Shown one piece after another: positions 53,397 through 63,500 of a DNA stretch of 64,000 nt. The stretch is from positions 7,228 to 71,227 of the forward strand of contig JAMOAW010000007.1 of NCBI GenBank assembly GCA_039908535.1. Direction: 5' to 3'. The stretch is from JAMOAW01 sp039908535 (GTDB lineage Bacteria; Pseudomonadota; Magnetococcia; Magnetococcales; JADFZT01). The notes below the pieces were generated by a model. It was not told where the DNA came from. It did not search any database and saw only the letters and a list, made by a program, of their open reading frames with translations. The first letter of the stretch is position 1, and every line of letters begins with the position of its first letter. Made by a program: the position numbers and the translations under genes.

Positions 53397-55576
53397 CCCA
53401 GCCCTTTATGATGGAACCTAATTCTGACGCACCATTGATTGTCTCTTCAACAGAAGATACGGCTGATATTGAAGAGTGTTTGTTATTTTTATGTCGGCAT
53501 TTTGATCTACCTGTATCGCAAGCAGCAGTCCGATCCTGTTTGGTTGGAGATGCACAGGATTTGGCTTTGGGACAATTTGTGCAGGCCGCTGAACGGGCTG
53601 GCTTGGCTGCTGCCATTGGTCCACACAATTTGGAACATACCATTCAATCTATGCTTCCCCTTGTGGTCCTGTTAAAAGATAACAAAGCGGTTGTGTTGGT
53701 TGAAAAGTTAAAAGACAATTCTTACGCAGTTTTTAACCCAAAATTAGGCCCTCGGGAAGTGACGATTCCCCTTTCCGACTTACTCCCTTTATATACTGGT
53801 TTTGTCATTGCGTGTCGTCCTATCACCAAGGGTAGTGCCTTAGGCGGTCGTCCGTCGGAAACCATAGATCAACACTGGTTTTGGGGCCCTCTCAAACGCA
53901 ATAAATGGATCTACGGCCAAGTGATCATGGCCGCGATGCTCTCCAATGTGTTGAGTTTAACCACGACCATATTTATTATGGTCGTTTATGATCGCATTAT
54001 CCCCAATCAGGCGACCGAATCATTAATTGCTTTGACCATCGGTGTTACATTGGCACTGGTATTTGATTTTATCGTCAAAAGTTTGCGTTCTCTCTTTATT
54101 GATAAAGCCGGTGAACGGGCCGATTTGGCCATGGGGATGCATTTATTTAACCAAATATTGGATATCTCCATGGCTGAACGTCGCGGTTCGACGGGTGCCA
54201 TGGCCAGTATGCTACGCGAATTTGAAAGCCTGCGGGAATTTTTTACGTCGGCATCGTTGGTGGCCATTGTTGATTTTCCTTTTATTTTATTGTTTATCTG
54301 GGTAATTCATTTAGTGGCTGGATCGTTATCTCTGGTGCCGCTTTTTGCTGTCCCCATCATATTGGTGATGGGCATCCTCATGCAGCCCATCATGCGGCGC
54401 ATGGCCAAGGATTCGGTTGGTCAAAATCAACTCAAGCAATCTGTGGTCGTTGAAACCCTCTCTGGTCTAGAAACCATTAAAACCACCCGCGCCGCGCCGA
54501 TTATGCGCAAGCGGTGGCAAGATGCCATTCAAGAACATGGAAAGCAAAGTGGCAAAGGTCGTTTAATCAGTCAATTGGCTCTCAATATGACTGTTTTTAC
54601 CCAACAGGCCAGCCAGGTGATTATTGTTGTTTATGGTGTTTTTTTAATGCGGGAAAACCTTGTCACTCAAGGTGCCTTGGTGGCTGCGGTTCTCCTGACC
54701 TCGCGCTGTTTGGCCCCACTGGCGCAATTGGCGCAAACCATGACCCGGATATATCATGTACGCGCCTCTTATGATGCCTTGGATCGATTGATGAATAGAT
54801 CCACTGAGCGGACCAAAGGTCGATCCTATATCTCGCGGTCACGGCTTGAAGGCAAAATTGAATTTCGTAACGTCTCATTTCGTTATCCCGATCAAGTCAG
54901 CGATGCTTTGACCGACCTCTCTTTTGTCATTCAGCCTGGCGAAAAAGTGGCTTTTGTGGGACGCATTGGTTCTGGCAAAAGCACCATTGCCCGCATTCTT
55001 TTGGGCCTCTACGAACCCAGCAATGGCATTGCTTTAGTGGATGATACCGATTTACGGCAAATTGATCCAGCAGACTTACGTAGTAACATCAGTTGCGTCA
55101 TGCAGGAGATCTGTCTTTTTACCGGCACTGTTCGGCAAAATATCGCTATTGGCGGCAACCGTCCAACCGACCAAGAGATCTTGCGTGCGGCGCAAATATC
55201 TGGTGTCCACGACTTTATCAGTCAGACTCCTCAAGGGTATGATCTTCTTTTGTCTGAACGGGGAGAGGGGCTTTCAGGAGGACAAAAGCAATCTATCGCC
55301 ATTGCCAGATCCCTTGTCGGTGAGGCTCCAGTTTTGCTTATGGATGAACCCACCTCTGCTATGGATGGTGGAACCGAAGCCGCTTTGATCAAACGTCTCA
55401 AGGAGCATGTTGCCAATAAAACACTCATTGTTGTCACACATCGTACCTCTTTATTGGATTTGGTGGATCGCGTGATTGTGATTGATAATGGCAAAGTGAC
55501 CGTAGATGGCCCTAAAACTCTTTTACAACGGCCAGCGCCAATAGCCGCGCAGAGTGCCGCAAATATCCAAAAATAA
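53393..55576 (+). CDS. Type I secretion ABC transporter (LssB/LapB-like)
   Basis: A 727-residue exporter. Residues 1-140 look like a C39-like domain without the catalytic Cys motif, as in exporters that bind rather than cleave RTX substrates. Then a six-helix transmembrane domain and an ATPase with G-R-I-G-S-G-K-S-T (Walker A), G-L-S-G-G-Q-K-Q-S (signature), L-L-M-D-E-P-T-S-A-M-D (Walker B) and V-T-H-R (switch His). It energises export of the RTX protein. It is between the TolC and HlyD genes in one operon. Confidence 0.94.
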   Translation: MTQPFMMEPNSDAPLIVSSTEDTADIEECLLFLCRHFDLPVSQAAVRSCLVGDAQDLALGQFVQAAERAGLAAAIGPHNLEHTIQSMLPLVVLLKDNKAVVLVEKLKDNSYAVFNPKLGPREVTIPLSDLLPLYTGFVIACRPITKGSALGGRPSETIDQHWFWGPLKRNKWIYGQVIMAAMLSNVLSLTTTIFIMVVYDRIIPNQATESLIALTIGVTLALVFDFIVKSLRSLFIDKAGERADLAMGMHLFNQILDISMAERRGSTGAMASMLREFESLREFFTSASLVAIVDFPFILLFIWVIHLVAGSLSLVPLFAVPIILVMGILMQPIMRRMAKDSVGQNQLKQSVVVETLSGLETIKTTRAAPIMRKRWQDAIQEHGKQSGKGRLISQLALNMTVFTQQASQVIIVVYGVFLMRENLVTQGALVAAVLLTSRCLAPLAQLAQTMTRIYHVRASYDALDRLMNRSTERTKGRSYISRSRLEGKIEFRNVSFRYPDQVSDALTDLSFVIQPGEKVAFVGRIGSGKSTIARILLGLYEPSNGIALVDDTDLRQIDPADLRSNISCVMQEICLFTGTVRQNIAIGGNRPTDQEILRAAQISGVHDFISQTPQGYDLLLSERGEGLSGGQKQSIAIARSLVGEAPVLLMDEPTSAMDGGTEAALIKRLKEHVANKTLIVVTHRTSLLDLVDRVIVIDNGKVTVDGPKTLLQRPAPIAAQSAANIQK

Positions 55577-55607
55577 GCTCTAAGCCAAAATGGTTGAAGG
55601 AAATTAA

Positions 55608-56927
55608 ATGAATCGCACCATCGAAAACGAAGATTTTCTTAAAACTTTAAATCAAAATCGAAGTCGATTCGGAAATATAGGCAGTCATCTTTTATTGGTG
55701 GCCATTTTTATTGTTATTGTTTCGTGTTTTGTTTGGGCTGGCATGACCACCTTGGAACGGGTTACTCGTGGCGAGGGGCGTGTGGTGCCATCGCGTCAAG
55801 TCCAGGTGGTTTCCAATTTAGAAGGGGGAATCATCAAAAAGGTTTTGGTCAAAGAGGGGCAGGTGGTTGAAGAGGGTGCTCCTATGTTTGAACTGGATCA
55901 AACCCTTCATCAAAGTTCCTATAATCAAGTCAGTAGTCAAATTCTTGGTCTAAAAGCCAAAATTATCCGCCTCAATGCCGAGATAAAAGGAAAATCGCCG
56001 ATATTTCCAAAATCGATGACTCAAGAATCCCCGAATACTGTTTTGAATGAAATGCAACTTTATAAGGGACGTTCAGTAAAATTAGAGGCAGAGCAACAAG
56101 TTTATAAAAGCCAGATCGTCCAACGTCGCCAGGAACTTGCTGATGCCATTTCCACCTTGCAAATTGCCATGCGTGGTCTACAATTGGCGCAAAAAGAGTC
56201 CAACTTAATCAAACCATTGGTGGCCAAAGGGTTAGAACCGGAAATTTCTGCGATTCAACTAGATCAAAAAATCACTGAGTTGATGGGTAAAAAGATGACT
56301 TCGGAAGGAGCTTTAGTCCGACTTAAATCCGCTATCCAGGAGGTTCAAGAGCAATCGGACAGTTTGCTGCAAACCTTTCGCGCTGAAGCTATGAATGAAT
56401 TGACAGAGGCCTCTACCAAGTTGGTTGAATTGGAACAGGCCTTGCCAGCCTATCAAGATAAAGTCGATCGCACCGAGGTGCGCTCCCCCGTACGCGGTGT
56501 GGTAAATCGTATTTTAGTAAATACCGTTGGCGGTGTCATTAAGGCTGGCGACCCGATTGTCGAGGTGGTGCCCTTGGACGATACACTACTGGTAGAAGCC
56601 ATGATTAAACCACAGGATATCGGCTTTTTACGCCAAGGTCAGGAGGTGAATGTTAAATTTACAGCCTATGATTTTGCCAAATTTGGCGGACTGAAAGGCA
56701 CCTTAGAAAACATCGGTGCCGATGCGGTTACTGTTAAAAACAATGATGAAACAATGTTTCCTATTCAAATTCGTACCGATTCTAATGTATTGACCATGCA
56801 TGGGAAGACCCATCAAATCATACCAGGTATGGTGGTCAACGTGGATATCATCACCGGTGAGCAAACGGTATTGGAATATCTATTGCTGCCCCTGCTGCAC
56901 GTAAAGGATATGGCCTTTAGAGAATAA
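55608..56927 (+). CDS. HlyD-family periplasmic adaptor (membrane fusion protein)
   Basis: A 439-residue adaptor linking ABC exporter and TolC. One membrane helix (about 24-46, HLLLVAIFIVIVSCFVWAGM), lipoyl-like half motif L-E-G-G-I-I-K-K-V-L-V-K-E-G-Q-V-V-E-E-G, a long coiled-coil (about 90-290) and the second half (R-S-P-V-R-G-V-V-N-R-I) with the C-terminal signature P-G-M-V-V-N-V-D-I-I-T-G. 31 bases after the ABC gene with AAGGA before ATG. LapD- or LapG-type release proteins are not in the window. Confidence 0.94.
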   Translation: MNRTIENEDFLKTLNQNRSRFGNIGSHLLLVAIFIVIVSCFVWAGMTTLERVTRGEGRVVPSRQVQVVSNLEGGIIKKVLVKEGQVVEEGAPMFELDQTLHQSSYNQVSSQILGLKAKIIRLNAEIKGKSPIFPKSMTQESPNTVLNEMQLYKGRSVKLEAEQQVYKSQIVQRRQELADAISTLQIAMRGLQLAQKESNLIKPLVAKGLEPEISAIQLDQKITELMGKKMTSEGALVRLKSAIQEVQEQSDSLLQTFRAEAMNELTEASTKLVELEQALPAYQDKVDRTEVRSPVRGVVNRILVNTVGGVIKAGDPIVEVVPLDDTLLVEAMIKPQDIGFLRQGQEVNVKFTAYDFAKFGGLKGTLENIGADAVTVKNNDETMFPIQIRTDSNVLTMHGKTHQIIPGMVVNVDIITGEQTVLEYLLLPLLHVKDMAFRE

Positions 56928-56938
56928 TTTTCCCTGTC

Positions 56939-57394
56939 ATGCGTAAATTTGTGTTCATCTGGATGGTTTGTTTGAACTGTTTTTCTATATCTCTGACCTA
57001 TGGACAAGAGGCCCTTTTGGGATCTGGAAAGATTACCCGTGCGGATGGCATGGCGAGTTATTTTATAATTGGCTCTTTTTTTACCCGCGAAAAATGCGAA
57101 AAAAATGTTCATTGGCTCATTGGGGAGATCATTAGTAAGGCCAAATGGGTTGGGCAAAATTTGTCCAGTCAAATCAATCCATGTTTGGCTCGATTTGCGG
57201 AAAATTCCAAATATGAACTTTTATATCGAGAGTTGGATTCGGTCCATTATGTGTTGTTTCATGAAAGTATCCGGCTTATGATCGTTCATCCCCAAGGAAT
57301 TTTAAGCGAAGAAAAAGCAGTTTGTGAAAAAATTCAAGAAGGGTTTGATAAACTCTTGCACATCCATTCAAAATGTATTGCTCCAAAAGGTTGA
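56939..57394 (+). CDS. Small exported protein of unknown function
   Basis: A 151-residue protein starting 11 bases after hlyD, thus probably in the secretion operon. It has a signal peptide (MRKFVFIWMVCLNCFSISLTYGQ) and four cysteines in the mature part (E-K-C-E-K, N-P-C-L-A, A-V-C-E-K, S-K-C-I-A), which could make two disulfides. No family recognised. A role linked to the adhesin or exporter is a guess from position only. Confidence 0.65.
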   Translation: MRKFVFIWMVCLNCFSISLTYGQEALLGSGKITRADGMASYFIIGSFFTREKCEKNVHWLIGEIISKAKWVGQNLSSQINPCLARFAENSKYELLYRELDSVHYVLFHESIRLMIVHPQGILSEEKAVCEKIQEGFDKLLHIHSKCIAPKG

Positions 57395-57492
57395 TCAATA
57401 CCTTGGCTAGGGGGATGAACCGCTCCCACAATTCTTTCTGCTTTTTATGAATGATTAAAAAATAGATTTTAAAATATGGTGGAGAGAAAAAT

Positions 57493-59577
57493 ATGCAAAA
57501 AAAATTAAAAAAACATTTTATTTTTCAAACATTTTTTTTCTCTATTTTTACTCCTGTTCTTGCTTCAGAACCGATTCCTGTACAGTCGGTGGCTCTGTTT
57601 TCTAGTGGCGTAGGATATTTTCAGCATGGGGGAAAAATCGCGGGTGGCACCGAGGTGCAACTGCCGTTTTTAACCACGCAAATCAACGATGTCTTAAAAT
57701 CTTTAGTGCTTGAAGATTTAGATGGAGGACAACCAGGTTTTGTCATCTATCCCTCTCAGGATCCCCTAGACAGAATATTAGGTGGATTTCAGGTGGATTT
57801 GACCCAAGACCCAACTTTGCCGCAAATTTTGGGACAACTGCGCGGTACCCAGGTGCGAGCCGAATATCAGGGCGAGCAGATCACTGGAACTCTACTCGGG
57901 AGTGAATTACGTGCCCTACCCGTAAAAGATCCCGATAAACAGCTCTCGGATTGGGTGATCAATCTTTCCAGCAAAGAGGGTTTGAGAGTATTACCCCTTC
58001 GGGATATCCGCCGCTTAGAACTTTTAGACCCTCTCCTCAACGCCGAACTGGAAAAAGCTTTGCAGGCCCTGGATCGGGGACGGGGCAAAGATAAAAAGCC
58101 CATCACTATTCGTTTTCCAGGAACAGGCGAGCATCGGGTGCGCATCGGTTATGTGGTAGAGACTCCGGTTTGGAAAACCAGTTATCGCTTGATTATACCT
58201 GAAAAAGAAGGAAAAAAATCTACCTATATTCAAGGATGGGCCATTGTTGAAAATCAATCGGACAACGATTGGGATACCATTCAACTGTCACTGGTGAGCG
58301 GTCGACCCATTTCATTTATTCAAGATCTCTATCAACCCCAATATGCCAACCGCCCTATGGTGCAACTCTCTACCGTGCCCTTGGTGCAACCACAAACCTA
58401 CGCTTCTGGTCTAAATGAAACAAAAGTAAAAACCAGATCCATCGCCCTGCAACAGGCCGCTCCAATGGCCATGAGGGAACAACTCCCGAACGAAAGCGTG
58501 GTGGCCTCTGGAGGTCAAAATGATGCAAATATGGCATTTGATGCCGCTTCCCCTCCCCCATCAGACTGGGAGGCAGCCGCCTTGAATCCTTCTGGTATAG
58601 CCTCTGCTGCTTTGGCCGATTCGGTTGGACAGTTATTTCAATTTTCGGTCAAAGATGTCTCGTTGCCCAGACGACGTTCAGCGATGATACCCATTGTTTC
58701 CGATCCAATCCAAGCCCAAAAGGTGAGTATTTATAACGCGTCTACCCTTCCTAACCACCCCTTAAACGGTGTTATGCTGGAAAATACCACCAACAACAAT
58801 TTACCCTCTGGGCCGGTAACGTTGTATGTTGAAGGTCTGTATGCCGGAGATGCCCGATTGGACGATCTCCCCATGGGGGAAAAGCGTTTGTTGAGCTATG
58901 CGGTAGACTTGGAGGTCAAAATATCGCCCCCTCAAGAGACGGCGGCAGAGGCCATCAGCAGCGGAAAAATAGTCAAAGGGGTATTAAATCTCACCCGAAA
59001 ACTAACCTCAACCAGAAACTATCATTTTGAAAATATTGGAAAAAATGATAAATCTTTAATCATTGAACACCCGCGTCACTCCGACTGGCAATTGGCCCGC
59101 ACCACCCCCCCCCTTGAAACGACAGATCGTTGGTATCGTTTCCGCAAGGAATTACCAGCCCAAGGCCAAACCGATTTAAGCATCACGTCAGAACGCATTT
59201 TGGAGCAAAGTTTTGCTCTTTTGCAAGGAGACACCTCATCTCTCTTGTCCTTTTCCACAACCGCAACCTTGCCCGATTCGGTGCAAGCGGCTTTAGAAAA
59301 AACTGCCCAACTCAAACAAAAACTAGAATCCACGCAACGGGAAAAAATCCAAGCCGAGCAACAGGCCTCCTCTTTTGTGCAAGAACAAACTCGCATCCAA
59401 GCCAATTTACGTTCTGTCGCCAACAATACCAATTTTCACACCCGTATGCTGCAAAAATTGAATGACTTAGAGAGCGAAATTGAGGCCAAACAAACCCTGA
59501 TACGTCAATTGGAGCAACGCGCCAATGAACAAAATATCAATCTGGAAAAATGGTTGAACGATTTGGTCGTGGAATAA
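57493..59577 (+). CDS. DUF4139-domain exported protein
   Basis: A 694-residue protein with an N-terminal signal peptide (IFQTFFFSIFTPVLA-S) and the DUF4139 pattern: V-A-L-F-S-S-G-V-G-Y-F near the start, a central beta-rich part with R-I-G-Y-V-V-E-T-P-V-W-K-T-S-Y-R-L and Q-G-W-A-I-V-E-N-Q-S-D-N-D-W, and a C-terminal coiled coil (about 600-685, EKTAQLKQKLESTQREKI...). Function of this family is unknown in bacteria; the coiled coil suggests oligomerisation. It is preceded by a 98-base gap with a decayed fragment resembling the dispersed repeat. Confidence 0.85.
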   Translation: MQKKLKKHFIFQTFFFSIFTPVLASEPIPVQSVALFSSGVGYFQHGGKIAGGTEVQLPFLTTQINDVLKSLVLEDLDGGQPGFVIYPSQDPLDRILGGFQVDLTQDPTLPQILGQLRGTQVRAEYQGEQITGTLLGSELRALPVKDPDKQLSDWVINLSSKEGLRVLPLRDIRRLELLDPLLNAELEKALQALDRGRGKDKKPITIRFPGTGEHRVRIGYVVETPVWKTSYRLIIPEKEGKKSTYIQGWAIVENQSDNDWDTIQLSLVSGRPISFIQDLYQPQYANRPMVQLSTVPLVQPQTYASGLNETKVKTRSIALQQAAPMAMREQLPNESVVASGGQNDANMAFDAASPPPSDWEAAALNPSGIASAALADSVGQLFQFSVKDVSLPRRRSAMIPIVSDPIQAQKVSIYNASTLPNHPLNGVMLENTTNNNLPSGPVTLYVEGLYAGDARLDDLPMGEKRLLSYAVDLEVKISPPQETAAEAISSGKIVKGVLNLTRKLTSTRNYHFENIGKNDKSLIIEHPRHSDWQLARTTPPLETTDRWYRFRKELPAQGQTDLSITSERILEQSFALLQGDTSSLLSFSTTATLPDSVQAALEKTAQLKQKLESTQREKIQAEQQASSFVQEQTRIQANLRSVANNTNFHTRMLQKLNDLESEIEAKQTLIRQLEQRANEQNINLEKWLNDLVVE

Positions 59578-59815
59578 GATGGTATTGATTTAAAAATGAG
59601 GATCTTAGTTGGGGATCCAACGTAATTTATTTAAAATTCTGAATCCCCTCCACCACCAAGCCGTAAAGATATGCGCTCAAAAAAAATTTGGATTTAAATG
59701 AGAGCTATTGTATGAACCTCCGAGAGCAGATAAAAATATTTTTAATTTCAGCGCAACCCCCTGCCTCAAGAAGTCGAGATGCCCCCTTCCGTTTCATTTT
59801 AATTTTGATATTTTT

Positions 59816-60316
59816 CTACTCATGCCCACCCCCCAAGGGAATCACTCCCTCTTTGTTAAAGTGGAAAGGAGGGATGAAGGGGAGATCTACGTAGATCATT
59901 CCCGCCACTTTAAAGGCCAATGGCCCCCCTCCTCCATCCATAAAAATCGTTAGTTGCGCCAAATTTTTAAGCACACTTGTGGTCACGTTAACGCCAATTT
60001 TTTTGTCACCCAAGGCCGGAACAGTAAATGATTCTTGACTTACCCCCTCTGCAAATTTTTCACCGTTGAGTTCCAATGTAAAATTAAATTTGGTAACAGG
60101 CAAATCGGCATTATTGGGATTTTGAACCCGAAAGGTGAGCAAAATATTTTGCTCAAGAAACGTTGATTTTTTTAAATCCAGATGAACCAAACTAATTTTT
60201 GGTCTTTCAAAATGCGCAGGCGAAAGGGTGGCACAAGCGGAAAGTAACAGCAACACAACCATAAAAATCCATATTGGATAGATGTGGCGATATCTATTTC
60301 GTTTAAACATAATCAT
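59816..60316 (-). CDS. LEA14-like (WHy domain) lipoprotein
   Basis: A 166-residue protein with a lipoprotein signal (IFMVVLLLLSAC, lipobox L-L-S-A-C) and a water-stress/hypersensitive (WHy) type beta-sandwich: L-T-F-R-V-Q-N-P-N-N-A-D-L-P-V-T-K-F, L-N-G-E-K-F-A-E-G, and V-P-A-L-G-D-K-K-I. Such domains are linked to desiccation or stress tolerance but the bacterial role is poorly known. Start is either 60316 or the second ATG (60310). It is alone and convergent with the DUF4139 gene. Confidence 0.85.
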   Translation of the reverse strand: MIMFKRNRYRHIYPIWIFMVVLLLLSACATLSPAHFERPKISLVHLDLKKSTFLEQNILLTFRVQNPNNADLPVTKFNFTLELNGEKFAEGVSQESFTVPALGDKKIGVNVTTSVLKNLAQLTIFMDGGGGPLAFKVAGMIYVDLPFIPPFHFNKEGVIPLGGGHE

Positions 60317-60584
60317 TTCCTTTTTTCACCTAAAAAATTCATTCATAATAAAAACTCAATACTATTTTCTCCACCCAATTTTAAAAATCGATTAACAAAT
60401 TTGGATTTCAATGTATTTTGCATAATTTTTGCTTAGTTAGTCTATAGTATTCCCTCAAACGTTCAAAATAAACCAGCCAGTCTATCTGGACCTTTAACCA
60501 AAAAGGGATGTCTCATGTTTTCAGGAATAGTGCGTTAATCTATTATAATAAATAACCATGAACGTCGATTGGAGATTTAATTAT

Positions 60585-63500
60585 ATGTTTTTCAAACATA
60601 AATCAAATTTATCCAACGTTCCTGAAAAAACGACCTCCCCGATTTTTCAGTCGAGCTATCCTACCCATTTACTGGCTTTAGAACCTCGCTTTTTGTTCGA
60701 TGCCGCAGGTGCCATTCATCTGGCCCATGCGACCGATAGTGAAACAACAACCGATTTGGATCTTTTTTCTAACCCCCAACAAAACCAAGAAAATTTTTTT
60801 GAAACACTGGGAGCAATTGATGCAACCGCAATCCCTACAGATCCATTACGCTTTGAACCAAACCTTGGACAAACCGACCCTGCGGCTCTTTTTGTAGCCC
60901 AAGGAACCAATTATGGGCTTTTTTTAACCGAAACCGAATTATTATTAACTTTTCTGTCCAGTTCAGACAATACAATACCACCAGAGGTTCTTTCTATCTC
61001 CTGGGAAGGAAGTAACAACACCCCCCTCCTCACTGGAGAAAATTTACTCACTTCTGTGAGCAACCATTATACAGGAGATCCCTCTCAATGGGTAAGTAAT
61101 ATTGCCAATTATGGCTCTGTGGTCTATCACGATCTCTATCCCAATATCGATTTAATTCTCTATGGTGTGAATGGAAAGACACTGGAGTATGACTTTGTAG
61201 TCAACTCAGGCGCCGATCCCAATTTGATCCAGATGAATTTCTCTGGTAGCGATTTCCTCACCCTGGACGAATCTGGAAATCTGTGCATTCACATCGGTGA
61301 ACAAGAGTTAATCAATAACACCCCTGTGGTCTACCAAATCGCTGCCGATGGCAGGCGAGAACTTGTCGATTCCAAATTTGTTCTGACCGATGCCGACAGC
61401 GTCACCTTTCAGTTGGGAACGTATGATACCTCACGCCCTCTTTTCATTGATCCCGTCATCTCCTATGGCAGCTATTTGGGAGGGAGTTCAAACGACTGGG
61501 GCTTTGATGTCACCGTAGATAGCAGTGGTAATATTTATGTCACAGGAGGAACCCTCTCTAACAATTTTCCCACATTAAATGCCTATGATAATTCTGTGAG
61601 TGCTGCGGATGTCTTTGTGACGAAATATAACTCCAGCTTTACCATGCTTTACAGTACCTACCTAGGTGGAACAGGAGCCGATTATGGCTATGGAATTACA
61701 AACGACTCTTCTGGAAATGCATATATAACAGGTGAAACCTCTAGTAATCCATTCCCAACGACAGCTGGTGCTTTTCAAACCAGTTATGGTGGTGGAACAA
61801 CTGCAGATGCCTTTTTAACCAAATTAAACGCCACTGGAGGACTCTCTTACAGTACTTATCTGGGTGGAAACGATAGAGATGTGGGCCGAGAACTGGTGGT
61901 CCATACCGATGGCTACATTTATATCACTGGTACCACCATTTCAGCCAATTATCCCACTTCTGGGGTAAATGCCATTCAATCTACCATAACAGGAGTGGCA
62001 ACTGAGGCATTTGTCACAATTCTTCAGACCGCTGGTAGCGGGGCTTCAGATAAAATCTATAGTACCTATCTTGGCGGATCCGCAAATGATTTCGGCTGGG
62101 GTATCGCAGTGGATTCTAGCGGTTATATTTATATAGTTGGTGAGACACTCTCTTCTGATTTTGATTTAAGCACCCCGACATATGATAACAGCTATAGTGG
62201 GGGAGATGGATTTCTCTCCAAAATAAATTATACCTCAGGGGCATCAGGATTGATCTACAGCACATTTATAGGCGGAACCGCTGCCGAAAAAGCCTATGCG
62301 GTAGATGTCGACGATGCTGGCAATGCCTACATCGCTGGCATAACATCCTCTAATGATTTTCCAACAACAGCGGGTGCCCCTCAGACCAGCTATGGTGGTG
62401 GTGTCGGAGACGCTTTTAGCGTTAAATTGAATACCACTGGCACAGGACTCATCTATGGTACCTATCTTGGTGGAACCTTAGAAGACAATGCCTTTGGAAT
62501 TGTTTTAGACGTTACAGGAGATGTTTGGATCTCAGGACGCACAAAATCAAACAACTTTCCCGTCACAACAGCCACCGCCACCAGTACCGCTGCAACGCAA
62601 GGAACCTTTGGAGGAACGGGGGATATTTTCATCACTTGGCTAAATAGCACAGGCACCAATTTAAAATTTAGTACCTACCTTGGCAGTGCTGGAGATGAAT
62701 TTGGGACCTATACCGCAACCAATGGGATTGCCCTAGATAATCAGGGCGGTGTATATGCAGTTGGAACCACCTCCACCTCAGGTTTAACCACCACCGGCGG
62801 TGGAAGCACTTACACAGCTGGAACAGATGCTATTTTATTCAAATATACCATACCATATACCCCTACGGTGACCAGCCCAACCATTACAGAAGATACCCAA
62901 AGCGAAGCCATTCCCATTACCATCAACCCCTCCGTAGATGCCATTAATACCGCATATTATCAAATGACATCTATTACCGGTGGCACACTTTACAGCGATG
63001 CCAGCTATTCAGTTGTGATTAATAATGGAACCTATATTTCATCTTCTGGTTCGACGACCAATGTCTATTTTATCCCAACATTAAATTCAAATAGTGCTGG
63101 AAGTTTTACAATTCAAGCAGCAGTAACTGCCAGCAGTGACGGACTGCGAGGTAGTACAGCTACCTCCACTATTTCCATTACGCCACAAAACGATGCACCC
63201 ACTGTAGCTAATCCCATTCCCGATCAAAATGCAACCGAAGATACCGCGTTTAGTTATCAATTTGCCGCTAACGTATTCAATGATGTGGATACCCTGGATA
63301 CTTTGACTTATTCTGCTTTATTGGGAGATGGCGTCACTGGACTACCAGCCTGGCTTGTTTTTACCTCGGCGACTCGAACGTTTAGCGGAACCCCTACGAA
63401 TAACGACGTAGGAACAATTACCATCCAAGTAACGGCCACAGATAATGGAACGGGCACATTGAGTGTATTTGATAGTTTTACACTCACAGTAATCAATACC

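Noticed and set aside
57395..57450. Tenth copy of the dispersed hairpin repeat
   Set aside because: ATACCTTGGCTAGGGGGATGAACC resembles the family start but the hairpins are gone; too decayed to count.
59688..59953. Two short plus-strand frames after the DUF4139 gene
   Set aside because: They overlap the real minus-strand LEA-like gene and have no family resemblance.
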